Part shown: positions 1 to 8,545 of the stretch, piece by piece
Layout: each line of letters starts with the position of its first letter
Numbering within the stretch: position 1 is the stretch's first letter
Source of the DNA: JBAVQS01 sp049694275
Lineage (GTDB): Bacteria; Chloroflexota; Anaerolineae; UBA4142; SHND01
Reading direction: 5' to 3'
Assembly (NCBI GenBank): GCA_049694275.1
Contig: JBAVQS010000165.1
Span: forward strand, 1 to 57,693
Length of the DNA stretch: 57,693 bases
Notes under the pieces: generated by a model
Database searches by the model: none
What the model saw: the letters and a program-made list of their open reading frames with translations, nothing else
What the model was told of the DNA's origin: nothing
Position numbers and translations under genes: made by a program

Positions 1-1671
1 GCGTCGGCCCCGGCGGCGACCGCGGCCACGCCATCACACACCGCCCCGGCGCGATTGGCGATCTCGTCACAAGTGCAAGTCAAAGCGGACCTGCTGCAAA
101 ACCAGGCCCTGCCGCCGGGCGCTTGCCAGTGGCGGCTCACGCTGCACAACGCTGGAAACGTGCTCGATACGTTTAGTTTCAGTGTTCAGGGGATTGCGCC
201 CGAATGGGCCAGGATTGATCCGGTAGAGGTCAGCCTCTCGCCGAATGAGCAAGCGACGGCTGTGCTGACCGTCACCCCGCGCGACGATACGATGGCGGGC
301 GATTATCCCTTTGTCCTGCGGAGCTATTCACACGTCAATGTCAGCACGCGCACCGATATCAATCTCAAGCTCCATATTCCGCCGCGCGGCGGTTTTCGCC
401 TGGATTTCCCGATCCCTGAAATCCAATCGCAGGGTGAAGCGTATTATGCTTTTTCGCTGGTCGGCGATCCGATAACCAATATTGATATCGAGGCGAACCT
501 GACGGCGAGTGACGAGGGCAATGCGTGCGAGTACGCCTTTGAGGCGAAACGCGTCCTCATTCCCGCGCGCTTGACGGTCACGCACACCCTGGTGGTCCGC
601 CCCAAGGCTCTGCTGGCGCCGAGCGAACAGCGCCAGTACACGATCCATATCGTCGCTACGCCCATCGACCCGAACGTCCCGCCGCACAGCGCCGAGATTC
701 GGCTGAACCAGCAAGGGGCCGCGCCGGTGAATCTGATCTTGCGCCCGCAGCAGCAGCCTGGTGAGATGGAAGCCAACTATACCATCACCCTGACGAATCC
801 GGTGGAGGAGCGCGCCACGTTGATCCTCTCCGGCCAGGATGAGGAGAATGCCTGCGACTATATTTTTGAGCCGCCGCAGGTTCTGCTCGAGCCGAAAAAG
901 CAGGCGACCTCTCAGTTGCGCCTGGTCTGCCGCGATTATTTTGACGGCCCGGGCGACAAGACCATTACTTTTTCCGTGCTCGCCACGCGGCAGGGGGATC
1001 AGGTGCCGGCAGCGCGCATTCAGGGGCGCTTGATGCAAAAACCGACGATGCCGGTGGCGCTGACCCTGGTGCCCGGCCAGCAGAGCAGTCCGGCCAAGGC
1101 CCGCTTTTTCATCGAGGGCCACAACCCGCGTGCGGTTTCGCTACGCGCCTTGCTGGGCGCCAAGGATGATGCGGATTCGCTCATTTTTTCCTTTAGCCCC
1201 AGCGAAATTCATTTTTCGCCGCGGGCGGAGTCGCGCGCGGAATTGATCGTCACGCCCAAGGACCGGCTGATGTCCGGCGAACAGCGCCGCGTGCACCAGT
1301 TTACTGTCATTGCCGAAGTGGACGGGCACGCCGACCCGGTCACCATTCAGGGGACCCTGGCGCAGATTCACTCCATGACCCTGTGGGATTATCTGGTCCT
1401 CGCGTTCCGCTGGACGATCTGGATTCTGGAATGGGTGGCGCTCGCCGTCATCCTCATTTTTATTGCGACGGTGCTGCTTGCCGCCTACGTTCACATTGCC
1501 GACCCGGTGACGAATCCTTCCGTCTTTGTTCAGGTCAATCCGATCCTGAATGTGGGCAAGGCAAAAGAGATCTTGAACTGGTCGCCTTTTGCCGGAATTG
1601 CAACTTCCCTGATCGAATTGCTCTCGGTCATGATGGACAATGTCAGCGGATTGACCAACGGCGGCCAATAA
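1..1671 (+). CDS. Ig-like repeat membrane protein, 5' end outside window
   Basis: The frame is open to the first base, so the start lies upstream; TTG at 55 is only an internal candidate. The visible first residues are Ala/Pro/Thr-rich, like a linker. The 556 visible residues hold about four beta-sandwich units of roughly 100 residues. They share a signature: a DEGNACEY- or DEENACDY-like turn, then F-E-x-x-x-V-L-I/L-x-P, ending in a basic VxPK-like strand. This resembles the COG1470-type extracellular Ig-like repeat. A hydrophobic segment follows at about residues 470-500, then a tail of about 50 residues. It heads an operon with two related proteins, a Thr/Pro-rich protein and a peptidase. 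The likely role is structural at the cell envelope. No enzymatic motif is visible, and the exact family is uncertain. Confidence 0.7.
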   Translation, partial: ASAPAATAATPSHTAPARLAISSQVQVKADLLQNQALPPGACQWRLTLHNAGNVLDTFSFSVQGIAPEWARIDPVEVSLSPNEQATAVLTVTPRDDTMAGDYPFVLRSYSHVNVSTRTDINLKLHIPPRGGFRLDFPIPEIQSQGEAYYAFSLVGDPITNIDIEANLTASDEGNACEYAFEAKRVLIPARLTVTHTLVVRPKALLAPSEQRQYTIHIVATPIDPNVPPHSAEIRLNQQGAAPVNLILRPQQQPGEMEANYTITLTNPVEERATLILSGQDEENACDYIFEPPQVLLEPKKQATSQLRLVCRDYFDGPGDKTITFSVLATRQGDQVPAARIQGRLMQKPTMPVALTLVPGQQSSPAKARFFIEGHNPRAVSLRALLGAKDDADSLIFSFSPSEIHFSPRAESRAELIVTPKDRLMSGEQRRVHQFTVIAEVDGHADPVTIQGTLAQIHSMTLWDYLVLAFRWTIWILEWVALAVILIFIATVLLAAYVHIADPVTNPSVFVQVNPILNVGKAKEILNWSPFAGIATSLIELLSVMMDNVSGLTNGGQ

Positions 1672-1701
1672 TTGCAATACTTGCTTGTCATTTCAAACGC
1701 A

Positions 1702-1736
1702 GTGAGAAATCTCATTTCTAGCCAGTGATTTCTCAC
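1702..1736. repeat. Inverted repeat, 10-bp perfect arms
   Basis: GTGAGAAATC (1702-1711) and GATTTCTCAC (1727-1736) are perfect inverted copies separated by 15 nt. They lie between the first and second envelope genes. There is no T-tract, so a clean intrinsic terminator is not supported. It may be a dispersed palindromic repeat or an mRNA processing/attenuation hairpin. Confidence 0.6.
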
Positions 1737-1754
1737 AAAAGGTATGATTAATCT

Positions 1755-3779
1755 ATGAGCATGTCTCAACCCGGTTCTGCCGCTTTACCCGCCCCGCCGT
1801 CGGGTCCCAAACTGAGCACGATGCTTGGCATTGCGTTAGCATTGGTCCTGCTCCTCGTCTGCTTGATGGCCGCAGTGGTGCTTATGCGTCCGCCGCAGGT
1901 GAATGCCAAGTCCGCCAATTCGACCTCCACGCAGGTCGCGCTCAACCAGGCGACCCAGGGGGCACAGCAGACCGGCTTTGCCCAGACCGCAGTTGCCGCC
2001 CAGACCGCGGCTGCCGCAACCGCTTTTGCCAACACGACCAGGGCAGCGGCGACAGCGAATGCTGTGGGCACGAGCATGAGCGGCGGCTCGACCAGTGTCT
2101 CGGCTACCGGCGCGGCCGCGCAGACGCAATCCGTTGCCACTTCGGCCGCCGGCCAAACCCAGTCGGCGGCAACCTCCGGAGCGGTCCAGACCAACGCGGC
2201 GGCGACCTCCGGGGCAGCGCAAACAAATGCCGCAAAACCGACCGCCACCGGCACGCGCACTCCAACTGGAACCTTTACGCCTACCTCGACAGGGACTGCG
2301 ACCGGGACCTTTACGCCAACCGATACGTCTACGCCGACGATCACGCCCACCCCCACGCCGCCGTTGCTGACGATTATCTTGACGAACGCCGCGGACTGGG
2401 TGACCATCTCCGGCTATGGGACACAATCGCATAGCTTTAGCTGTTCCAGCAACAGCGCGACGCCAACCAATACGTCGACAAATACGCCGACCAACACGCC
2501 GACCGGAACGCCGACTGGAACGCCGACTCCGACGTTGACGCCGACTCCTAGTAGTCCTGTCAATTGCGCCATCCGGCTGCAATATGGCGAATACGTTTCG
2601 CTTACTTCCAACGCTCAGGTGAGTAGTTGGGCAGCCAACCCGGCTTGTGACACCACTTCGACGACGACCTGCGCGTTCAACGCGGTCACGCACGATACGG
2701 AGGTCCAGATTATATTCGGCCCCACCGTCTCGCTGCTCGTCAATCTCGAAGGGGCGCCGTCCGATGGCCAGGTCAAGGTTTACGGCAGTACCTACCCGGT
2801 CAGCAGCTTGAATATCACCTGTTCATCGACTTGCTCGTACCAGGTTCCCAAATTCGAATCGATCATCCTCACTGCGAACTGGCCCGTTGGTTTTATCTCT
2901 AGTGGAACGGGCTGCGGAGCAACCAGTTCCTATAGCTGTACGATCGTTTCCATTAACGCCGATACGACTGTCTCATTGGCGTTTACGCCGACGCCGACCA
3001 ACACGCCGACTGTGACGAATACGCCGATGCCGACCAACACGCCGACGCCGACTATCACGCTGACGCCGACTACGCCAACGGCCACGCCGACAGCCATTCT
3101 TGACTTGCAGATGCCGTCGGTGCCATCGGGCGGCTTCATCTCGATATGGGGCAGCGTCTCCGGCAACCTTGCGCCATGTACTTCATCATGTAGGGTAAGT
3201 GTCACTTTTGGCGAAACTTTGCATCTCTCATCCACCTATCTGATTTCGAGTTGGAGCAATTGCAGCACCTCCGATTCTTATGGCTGTACGGTCAATTCCG
3301 CCGGAGTGAGTACCGCGGTGGTCGCGTATGCGGCGGCAACGGCTACGCCGACGGTGACCAATACGCCTACCATCACGGATACGCCGACGGATACGCCGAC
3401 GGTCACGCCCACACCGACCTACCAGCTTACAATCAATATGATCAATTTCCAATCAGGGGACACCATCACAGTCACAGGATCAGCCAGCGCCACCTGTTCG
3501 TCGAGTCCGTGTACGGTTGGAGGCATTTCGCCGGGTGGGAGCGTGACGCTGACGTCGAGCGTCGTTCGTACGATGAGTTGGAGCGGGTGCACCACTGCGA
3601 ATGGGACGACTTGCAAAGTCACCAATATCAACTCGAATGTCAGCGTCGATGCGACTTTCCCAACGCCAACTCCGACGCCGACGGCAACGGATACGCCAAC
3701 CGATACGCCGACGAGCACACCCACCAAAACGCTGACGCCGACCAAGACGCTGACGCCGACGCTAACGCCGACGCCGTGA
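1755..3779 (+). CDS. Membrane-anchored Thr/Pro-rich repeat surface protein
   Basis: The 674-residue protein has a short N-terminal tail, then one transmembrane segment (about residues 25-47, LGIALALVLLLVCLMAAVVL), which should place the rest outside the cell. Residues about 50-165 are Ala/Gln/Thr low complexity. Thr-Pro-Thr tracts then separate four or five beta modules. The modules have paired cysteines and a W-S-G-C / T-C-x-V / V-x-V-x-x-x-F pattern, like the divergent InlB B-repeat (Flg_new_2-type) domain. The protein ends in a Thr-Pro tract with no C-terminal anchor. It sits 83 nt after the first gene and 18 nt before the next. It is probably a heavily O-glycosylatable stalk or adhesin; that is inference from composition. 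Confidence 0.75.
   Translation: MSMSQPGSAALPAPPSGPKLSTMLGIALALVLLLVCLMAAVVLMRPPQVNAKSANSTSTQVALNQATQGAQQTGFAQTAVAAQTAAAATAFANTTRAAATANAVGTSMSGGSTSVSATGAAAQTQSVATSAAGQTQSAATSGAVQTNAAATSGAAQTNAAKPTATGTRTPTGTFTPTSTGTATGTFTPTDTSTPTITPTPTPPLLTIILTNAADWVTISGYGTQSHSFSCSSNSATPTNTSTNTPTNTPTGTPTGTPTPTLTPTPSSPVNCAIRLQYGEYVSLTSNAQVSSWAANPACDTTSTTTCAFNAVTHDTEVQIIFGPTVSLLVNLEGAPSDGQVKVYGSTYPVSSLNITCSSTCSYQVPKFESIILTANWPVGFISSGTGCGATSSYSCTIVSINADTTVSLAFTPTPTNTPTVTNTPMPTNTPTPTITLTPTTPTATPTAILDLQMPSVPSGGFISIWGSVSGNLAPCTSSCRVSVTFGETLHLSSTYLISSWSNCSTSDSYGCTVNSAGVSTAVVAYAAATATPTVTNTPTITDTPTDTPTVTPTPTYQLTINMINFQSGDTITVTGSASATCSSSPCTVGGISPGGSVTLTSSVVRTMSWSGCTTANGTTCKVTNINSNVSVDATFPTPTPTPTATDTPTDTPTSTPTKTLTPTKTLTPTLTPTP
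2459..2560 (+). repeat. ACGCCGACC-type codon tract encoding Thr-Pro-Thr
   Basis: Near-tandem copies of ACGCCGAC(C/T) alternate with AACACGCCGACC in frame. Similar tracts lie at about 2240-2365, 2983-3095, 3338-3420 and 3659-3776 in the same gene. Each encodes a TPT-type linker between beta modules. The unit length is a multiple of three, so length changes would keep the frame. Confidence 0.8.
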
Positions 3780-3797
3780 GCGCAAGAACAGAGACCT

Positions 3798-4916
3798 ATG
3801 CCGAATCTATTGGTCCTCTCATTCAATCAACAGCGAGTGAGCATTGCGCCGGGCGCGAGCGGCGAGTTGACGGTGAGCGTGCAGAACCTATCCACCCTGC
3901 TCGACCAGGTGGCGCTGCGCGCGCAAGGGCTGAACCCCGATTGGGTGCAGATCATTCCTCCGACCCTGCCTGTCTTTGCGCAGGGGCAGGCTTCGGCGCG
4001 TATCTTGATTAGCATTCCGCTCGATGTCAATCAGGCCGTTGCCGGGCTTTATTCCTTCACCATCACCGGCGCTATGCAAGAGAACAAGGGGCAGGAGGCG
4101 ACGACCAGCGCCGAGATCGAGATTGAACTGACCGGCGATTACCAGGTGTTGATGGAGCATGGCGAATCCGTTAACGACAAGGATGCGCGTTATCCGCTCA
4201 AGGTGCAAAATAGCGCCAACGCCCCGTTGCATCTCCGCCTCAGCAGCAGTGATGAGGGCGGCGCGGCGTGGTACAAGTTCGACCCGTATCTCCTCAAGGT
4301 CCCGCCGGCGAGCCAGGCGACGGCCCTGGTCACCGCGCGCCCAAAAATACAGGACGAGACGGAGCATGTGATCAAATTCAGTCTCGTCGCTCAGGGCGAA
4401 TTTCTGCCGCAGGGGGGCGCCGCCGTGGCCGCCCCGTCGCAGCAGGTCGAAGGCCAGTTTGTCCAGGTCCCTTTACCTAAAAAGTTTGCCCGGGTACACC
4501 TCTCCATCCAGCCGCCCACGGTCCAGGCACAGGCGGAGGCAACCTACGAGGTCACTGTCGGTAACTCGGGTGACCTGGGAACCAGGGTGCACCTGAGCGG
4601 TATGGACAAAGACCAGGCGCTGATCTATGAATTCGAGACGCCCGATAACGCGCTGCTGGACCTGCCGCCGGGCAAAGAGAGCCGGATCAAGCTGACCGTT
4701 CACCCGGCCGGTCCGATCAAGCGGCAAGAGACGTTGCCCTTTCGAGTGACGGCGACTCCGGCCGACGGCGCCGAGTCGGCTATTGCGGAAGCGACCTATG
4801 TGCATCACGCCCCCTTTCCCTATACGATTCTCATCGGCGCGGTGATCATGTTGTGCGTGGGCTGGATTGCAATCGTGGCTATCGCCTGGTTCTTGATTCG
4901 ACCGCTGATCCATTAG
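3798..4916 (+). CDS. Ig-like repeat protein with C-terminal membrane anchor
   Basis: This 372-residue protein starts with ATG 18 nt after its neighbour's stop. I see no signal peptide: residues 1-100 already read as a beta-sandwich (VSIAPGASGELTVSVQNLS). Two further units follow, one ending in an A-L-V-T-A-R-P-K strand and one starting near residue 230 (VQAQAEATYEVTVGNSGD). A single hydrophobic segment, about 340-368, lies almost at the C terminus. It is a short relative of the first and fourth operon genes, which share the N-terminal x-x-V-x-P-G-x-x-x motif. Without a signal peptide the repeats could face the cytoplasm, as in a tail-anchored protein. Function unknown. Confidence 0.75.
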   Translation: MPNLLVLSFNQQRVSIAPGASGELTVSVQNLSTLLDQVALRAQGLNPDWVQIIPPTLPVFAQGQASARILISIPLDVNQAVAGLYSFTITGAMQENKGQEATTSAEIEIELTGDYQVLMEHGESVNDKDARYPLKVQNSANAPLHLRLSSSDEGGAAWYKFDPYLLKVPPASQATALVTARPKIQDETEHVIKFSLVAQGEFLPQGGAAVAAPSQQVEGQFVQVPLPKKFARVHLSIQPPTVQAQAEATYEVTVGNSGDLGTRVHLSGMDKDQALIYEFETPDNALLDLPPGKESRIKLTVHPAGPIKRQETLPFRVTATPADGAESAIAEATYVHHAPFPYTILIGAVIMLCVGWIAIVAIAWFLIRPLIH

Positions 4917-4928
4917 GGCGTATGCATA

Positions 4929-7130
4929 GTGGCTGATTCTGTTTTCATTCTCGCCGAGCCTGCTGCGCTCTCAGTTCAGCCGGGCGCGAGCGCCGATGTC
5001 CGCGTCACGATTCACAACGCGCTGGACCGCGTGGGGCAATTCCAGCTCCGGTCTGAATGTCCCGATCCCGCCTGGGCACAATTTGAAGCCGACCAGTTGG
5101 GCGTCTTTCCCGGTGACGAGGAGAGCACGACCCTCTCTTTCCAGTTGCCCCCCGATGTTATTCCTGCCACCTACTCGATTGCCCTCTTTGCGCTAACCCA
5201 GACCGGCGCCCGGGTCCAGGGCAAAGGCACGCTCGAGCTTACCGTTGTGGGGGGCGAGGAAAACGCTGGCGAGGCGTTGCCCGCCTCGCCGGTCAAGCTC
5301 ACGCTGGCAACGCCCGTTGTCGAGGTGGTCAGCGGCGAAGAGGGCGCCGCCGAGGTCGTCGTGCTCAACGCGGCGGATGAGGTCGGCCAGTTCCAGTTTG
5401 AGGCGCAAGCCCCTGATCCGGCCTGGGTCCGGTTCGTCCCCGACCAGGTCGGTCTCTTTCCACATGAACAGGCGAGCGCCCATATTATTTTTCATCCGCC
5501 GGCCGGGGTGACTCCTGCGGCGTACCCGATCCTGATCCGCGCCGTGAGCCAGATTGGCGCGGCGCGCCAGGCGCAAGTCCGGTTGGAGCTGGCCGTTCGC
5601 GCGCTGGCGGCCCCGGTACAGGAAGGGGCGCCCGCCGTGGGCGATCAGGTGGAAGCCGTGTCGGAAATCGCGCCGGTCGTCCAGGAGGAGATGACGGTTT
5701 GTGCGGCGTCGCCCAATGCGGAACTGGATCTGCTGGCCGATTGCGCGGACATTGCATTCTTTGCCGGGACCGAGCATCGCTTAAAATTTCGCAATAACGG
5801 GGGCGCGACGCTTTCGCTCGAGTTGTTGATGCGCGGCCTGCCGGGAGGCTGGTTCTCTTTATCGCCCACCCTGATCACGTTAGAGCCGACCCGGAGCGCC
5901 GAGGCGTTGCTGACCCTGGCGCCGGTGCTTGAAGCGCCGCCGGGCGACTATCCCTTTCGTCTCACTGCCGATGCGCGCGGCGACGCCGCCGCATCGGTAC
6001 AGCTCGACCTGATGCTCGAGATCGCCGAGCGCGGCGACTGCAAACTCCAGATTGAGCCCTGGTTTGTGTCGAGCGCCAGCAATGGTGAGTTCAAGGTCCA
6101 CATCAAGCAGGGCGGCCCCAACCCCATTCGTCTGAAATTATCGGGCAGCGACAGCGCCGGCGGTTGCGCGTACATTTTCCCGCCCGGCGAAATCCATTTG
6201 CCGCCCTTTGGGTCCGAGACGCGGCGGCTCGTCGTGCGCCCGCGGCGGCGGTTGCCGCTGGGCGAATCCCGCCTGTATCCCTTTACCATCACGGCAACCG
6301 CGCTGGAAGGCTCCCATGCCGTCGTCAAGTGCCAGGCGCGCTTTTTGCAACGCGCAACCCCGCCCACCGAGCTGAAACTGATCCCGGTCCAGACCCGTTC
6401 GGGCCGTCGTCCCACCTTTACTGTGCAGATCATGAACCCGAGCGACGAGCCGGCAAGCTTTCAATTATCGGCGGCCGACACTGATCGCGCCTGTCGCTAC
6501 GAGTTCGATCCGCCGGCCATCAAGCTACCCGGCGGTGGGAGCGCCCAGAGCACTCTGGTTGTCATTTCGGAGCATTATGCCACGCGCCCCGGCGACCGAA
6601 TCATTACCTTTACGCTGCATGCGGACCCGGTCGAGGGGCTCTTGAATCCGGTCACGGCGGTCGGCCAGTTTGTGCAAAAGCAGCCCGAGCGCCCGATGCT
6701 CGCGCTCTCGCCGTCCAACCAGGCTGCGCCGCACTCGGCGCGCTATGTGATCAAGTTGAGCAACCCGCGTCTCACGCCGATTCTGGCGGACCTCCGTGCG
6801 CTGGATGCATATGGTACATTCAAATTCGAGCTCACGCCCACGCGCCTCCAGCTTGCGCCGCGCAGCCAGGCGGTCGCACATTTGAATGTCCATCTTCAGA
6901 CCAAGCTCCTCCCCGGTGAGGCGCGCCACACGCATCCTTTTCGCATCGAAGCGCAAATCCCTGATCTGCCCGAGCCGATTGCATCTGAGGGGACGCTCGT
7001 GCAGGTGGTCGGTTCGCCGTTTACGCCATTTTTCTTTGCCGTTGTTTTCTTTATTCTCTTGTTGCTCTTGCTGGTCTTTTTCTTTGCATTCCAGCTCATG
7101 GAGCCAATATTCCGCATCATTCCGCACTAG
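4929..7130 (+). CDS. Large Ig-like repeat protein with C-terminal membrane anchor
   Basis: The start is GTG 4929, 12 nt after the previous stop. The first two units (about residues 1-110 and 120-225) are near-duplicates: both contain D-P-A-W-x-x-F-x-x-D-Q-x-G-x-F-P. Four or five further units of about 110 residues follow, with the C-x-Y-x-F-x-P-x-x-I/V signature seen in the first gene. A strongly hydrophobic stretch (about 700-722, rich in F and L) is followed by only ten residues. No signal peptide is visible. The total is 733 residues. It is likely a membrane-attached scaffold of the same envelope system; no catalytic motif seen. Confidence 0.75.
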   Translation: MADSVFILAEPAALSVQPGASADVRVTIHNALDRVGQFQLRSECPDPAWAQFEADQLGVFPGDEESTTLSFQLPPDVIPATYSIALFALTQTGARVQGKGTLELTVVGGEENAGEALPASPVKLTLATPVVEVVSGEEGAAEVVVLNAADEVGQFQFEAQAPDPAWVRFVPDQVGLFPHEQASAHIIFHPPAGVTPAAYPILIRAVSQIGAARQAQVRLELAVRALAAPVQEGAPAVGDQVEAVSEIAPVVQEEMTVCAASPNAELDLLADCADIAFFAGTEHRLKFRNNGGATLSLELLMRGLPGGWFSLSPTLITLEPTRSAEALLTLAPVLEAPPGDYPFRLTADARGDAAASVQLDLMLEIAERGDCKLQIEPWFVSSASNGEFKVHIKQGGPNPIRLKLSGSDSAGGCAYIFPPGEIHLPPFGSETRRLVVRPRRRLPLGESRLYPFTITATALEGSHAVVKCQARFLQRATPPTELKLIPVQTRSGRRPTFTVQIMNPSDEPASFQLSAADTDRACRYEFDPPAIKLPGGGSAQSTLVVISEHYATRPGDRIITFTLHADPVEGLLNPVTAVGQFVQKQPERPMLALSPSNQAAPHSARYVIKLSNPRLTPILADLRALDAYGTFKFELTPTRLQLAPRSQAVAHLNVHLQTKLLPGEARHTHPFRIEAQIPDLPEPIASEGTLVQVVGSPFTPFFFAVVFFILLLLLLVFFFAFQLMEPIFRIIPH

Positions 7131-7136
7131 TTCGGA

Positions 7137-8444
7137 ATGGGGAAACTCCTTCGTCTGCTTTTCATCCTCCTGGGAATCCTGCTCGTCGTCGGCGTCGTGG
7201 TTCAATTCCAGTTTCCCCTCCTCGTCGCTCGCAAACGACTGCCGCTTCCCACACCCACCCTGTCCGTTCCGGCTGCCCTGGCGGCTGCCCCGACGCCGAC
7301 CCGTCTTCCGGCGCGCTCGAACGGCGCGGCGGTCTTTCTCATTCCCGATAGCGAGCTGGTATATGGCCCCGCCTACCAGGACTTTTTCCAGGATGCGGCC
7401 AGCGCCCATTTCGGTCTCGTGGCGCCCTATCACGAGCGCGTGGAGGACGAGATCATGACGGGACCGGACATTATCCGACTGGTCGCCGAGCGCTATAGCG
7501 TCGGGCCGCGCGTCCTGCTCACCCTTCTCGAAATGAAATACGGCTGGGTGTCAGGGGGAACGGGCTATGCCGGGAATGGGCGAAGTGCGCTGTATGAAGA
7601 GGCCAGCCAGATTGCCGATCGGTTGGACGAAGGCTATTACGGCAGGGTGAGCGGGAGTCTGTTCACGCTCCAGTTTGCCGATGGCCGGCAGGCGCCGCTC
7701 GACGACCATCAGAATCCAGGTACCGCGGCGCTTTATTATTTCTTTGCCAAAGAAAGCCGGCAGACGGAGTGGGCCAATCGGGTCGGTTCCGCAGGGTTCG
7801 ACGCGGTCTATCGCGGTCTCTTTGGCGATCCCTTTGCGCACGCGGTCGATCCCTTGATTGCCGGGGAGGTGGTGCAGCCGCCCCTGCACTTGCCGTGGGC
7901 GGATGGGCACACCTGGTTTTATACCGGCGGGCCGCACGGTGGTTATACGACCGCGACCGGCCGCGCAGCCATCGACCTCGCGCCGCAGGGCGGTTCCGCG
8001 CCGTGTGCCCCCGCGCCCGACTGGGCCACGGCGGCCGCGCCGGGACGCGTCGTCGAGTTCGAGCATGGCCGCCTGATGCTCAACCTCAGCAATCAGAGCT
8101 TTCAGGGGACAGGCTGGACTCTGATGTACCTGCACATTGCCACGCCGGAGCATATCGTCGCTGGCATTGAGGTCAAGCAGGGCGAACGGCTGGGGCATCC
8201 CTCCTGCGAAGGCGGGGTTGCAACCGGCAGCCATATCCATTTCGCGCGGCTCTATAACGGGCAGTGGATTCCCGCCGATGACGCCAGGCGCCCGATGGTC
8301 CTCTCCGGCTGGGTGGTCAACAGCTTTACATCCCTGTATGAGGGGACGATGATCCGCGGCTGGGACTGGCGCATCGCCTCCAGTGGGCACATTCCGTCCA
8401 TAAACGGCATCCTCGCGGATGATGGCCCGGCCACAGGCAAATGA
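7137..8444 (+). CDS. M23-like (LytM-type) peptidase with N-terminal anchor
   Basis: The start is ATG 7137, 6 nt after the previous stop. Residues about 5-25 (LLFILLGILLVVGVVVQF) form a signal anchor, followed by a Pro/Thr linker. The middle (about 60-240) is a helical region of unknown role that mentions no catalytic motif. From about residue 255 the sequence follows the M23 pattern: G-R-A-A-I-D-L-A-P, a beta-rich core, Y-L-H-I-A, V-x-x-G-E-R-L-G-H-P, and GSHIHFA. The Asp and the two histidines of H-x-H fit zinc ligands; the usual first His of HxxxD is not clear. The family cleaves peptidoglycan cross-bridges, though many members are degenerate regulators. Being last in the Ig-repeat operon links that operon to the cell wall. 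Confidence 0.75.
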   Translation: MGKLLRLLFILLGILLVVGVVVQFQFPLLVARKRLPLPTPTLSVPAALAAAPTPTRLPARSNGAAVFLIPDSELVYGPAYQDFFQDAASAHFGLVAPYHERVEDEIMTGPDIIRLVAERYSVGPRVLLTLLEMKYGWVSGGTGYAGNGRSALYEEASQIADRLDEGYYGRVSGSLFTLQFADGRQAPLDDHQNPGTAALYYFFAKESRQTEWANRVGSAGFDAVYRGLFGDPFAHAVDPLIAGEVVQPPLHLPWADGHTWFYTGGPHGGYTTATGRAAIDLAPQGGSAPCAPAPDWATAAAPGRVVEFEHGRLMLNLSNQSFQGTGWTLMYLHIATPEHIVAGIEVKQGERLGHPSCEGGVATGSHIHFARLYNGQWIPADDARRPMVLSGWVVNSFTSLYEGTMIRGWDWRIASSGHIPSINGILADDGPATGK

Positions 8445-8470
8445 AAAACCCACTGTTTCTCCTCGCAAAC

Positions 8471-8498
8471 TTGCGTTCCTTTCGATTTAGGCTATCCT
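8471..8498 (+). promoter_or_regulatory. Possible sigma70-like promoter for the MFS operon
   Basis: TTGCGT (8471-8476), a 16-nt spacer, then TATCCT (8493-8498). A short inverted repeat TATCCTT/AAGGATA (8493-8499, 8509-8515) overlaps the -10. The match is modest. The downstream ribosome site AAGGAGG at 8530-8536 is strong. Confidence 0.35.
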
Positions 8499-8545
8499 TA
8501 CGGCGGAAAAGGATAATGCTCTTGTAGAACAAGGAGGCCGAGCCT

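Noticed and set aside
328..1122. Open frame of 264 codons opposite the first envelope gene
   Set aside because: Arg-rich composition typical of antisense GC-rich frames; no ribosome site.
2459..3779. Regularly spaced repeats that could be taken for a CRISPR array
   Set aside because: Units are short codon repeats in frame with a Thr/Pro-rich protein; there are no uniform 25-40-nt repeats or unique spacers.
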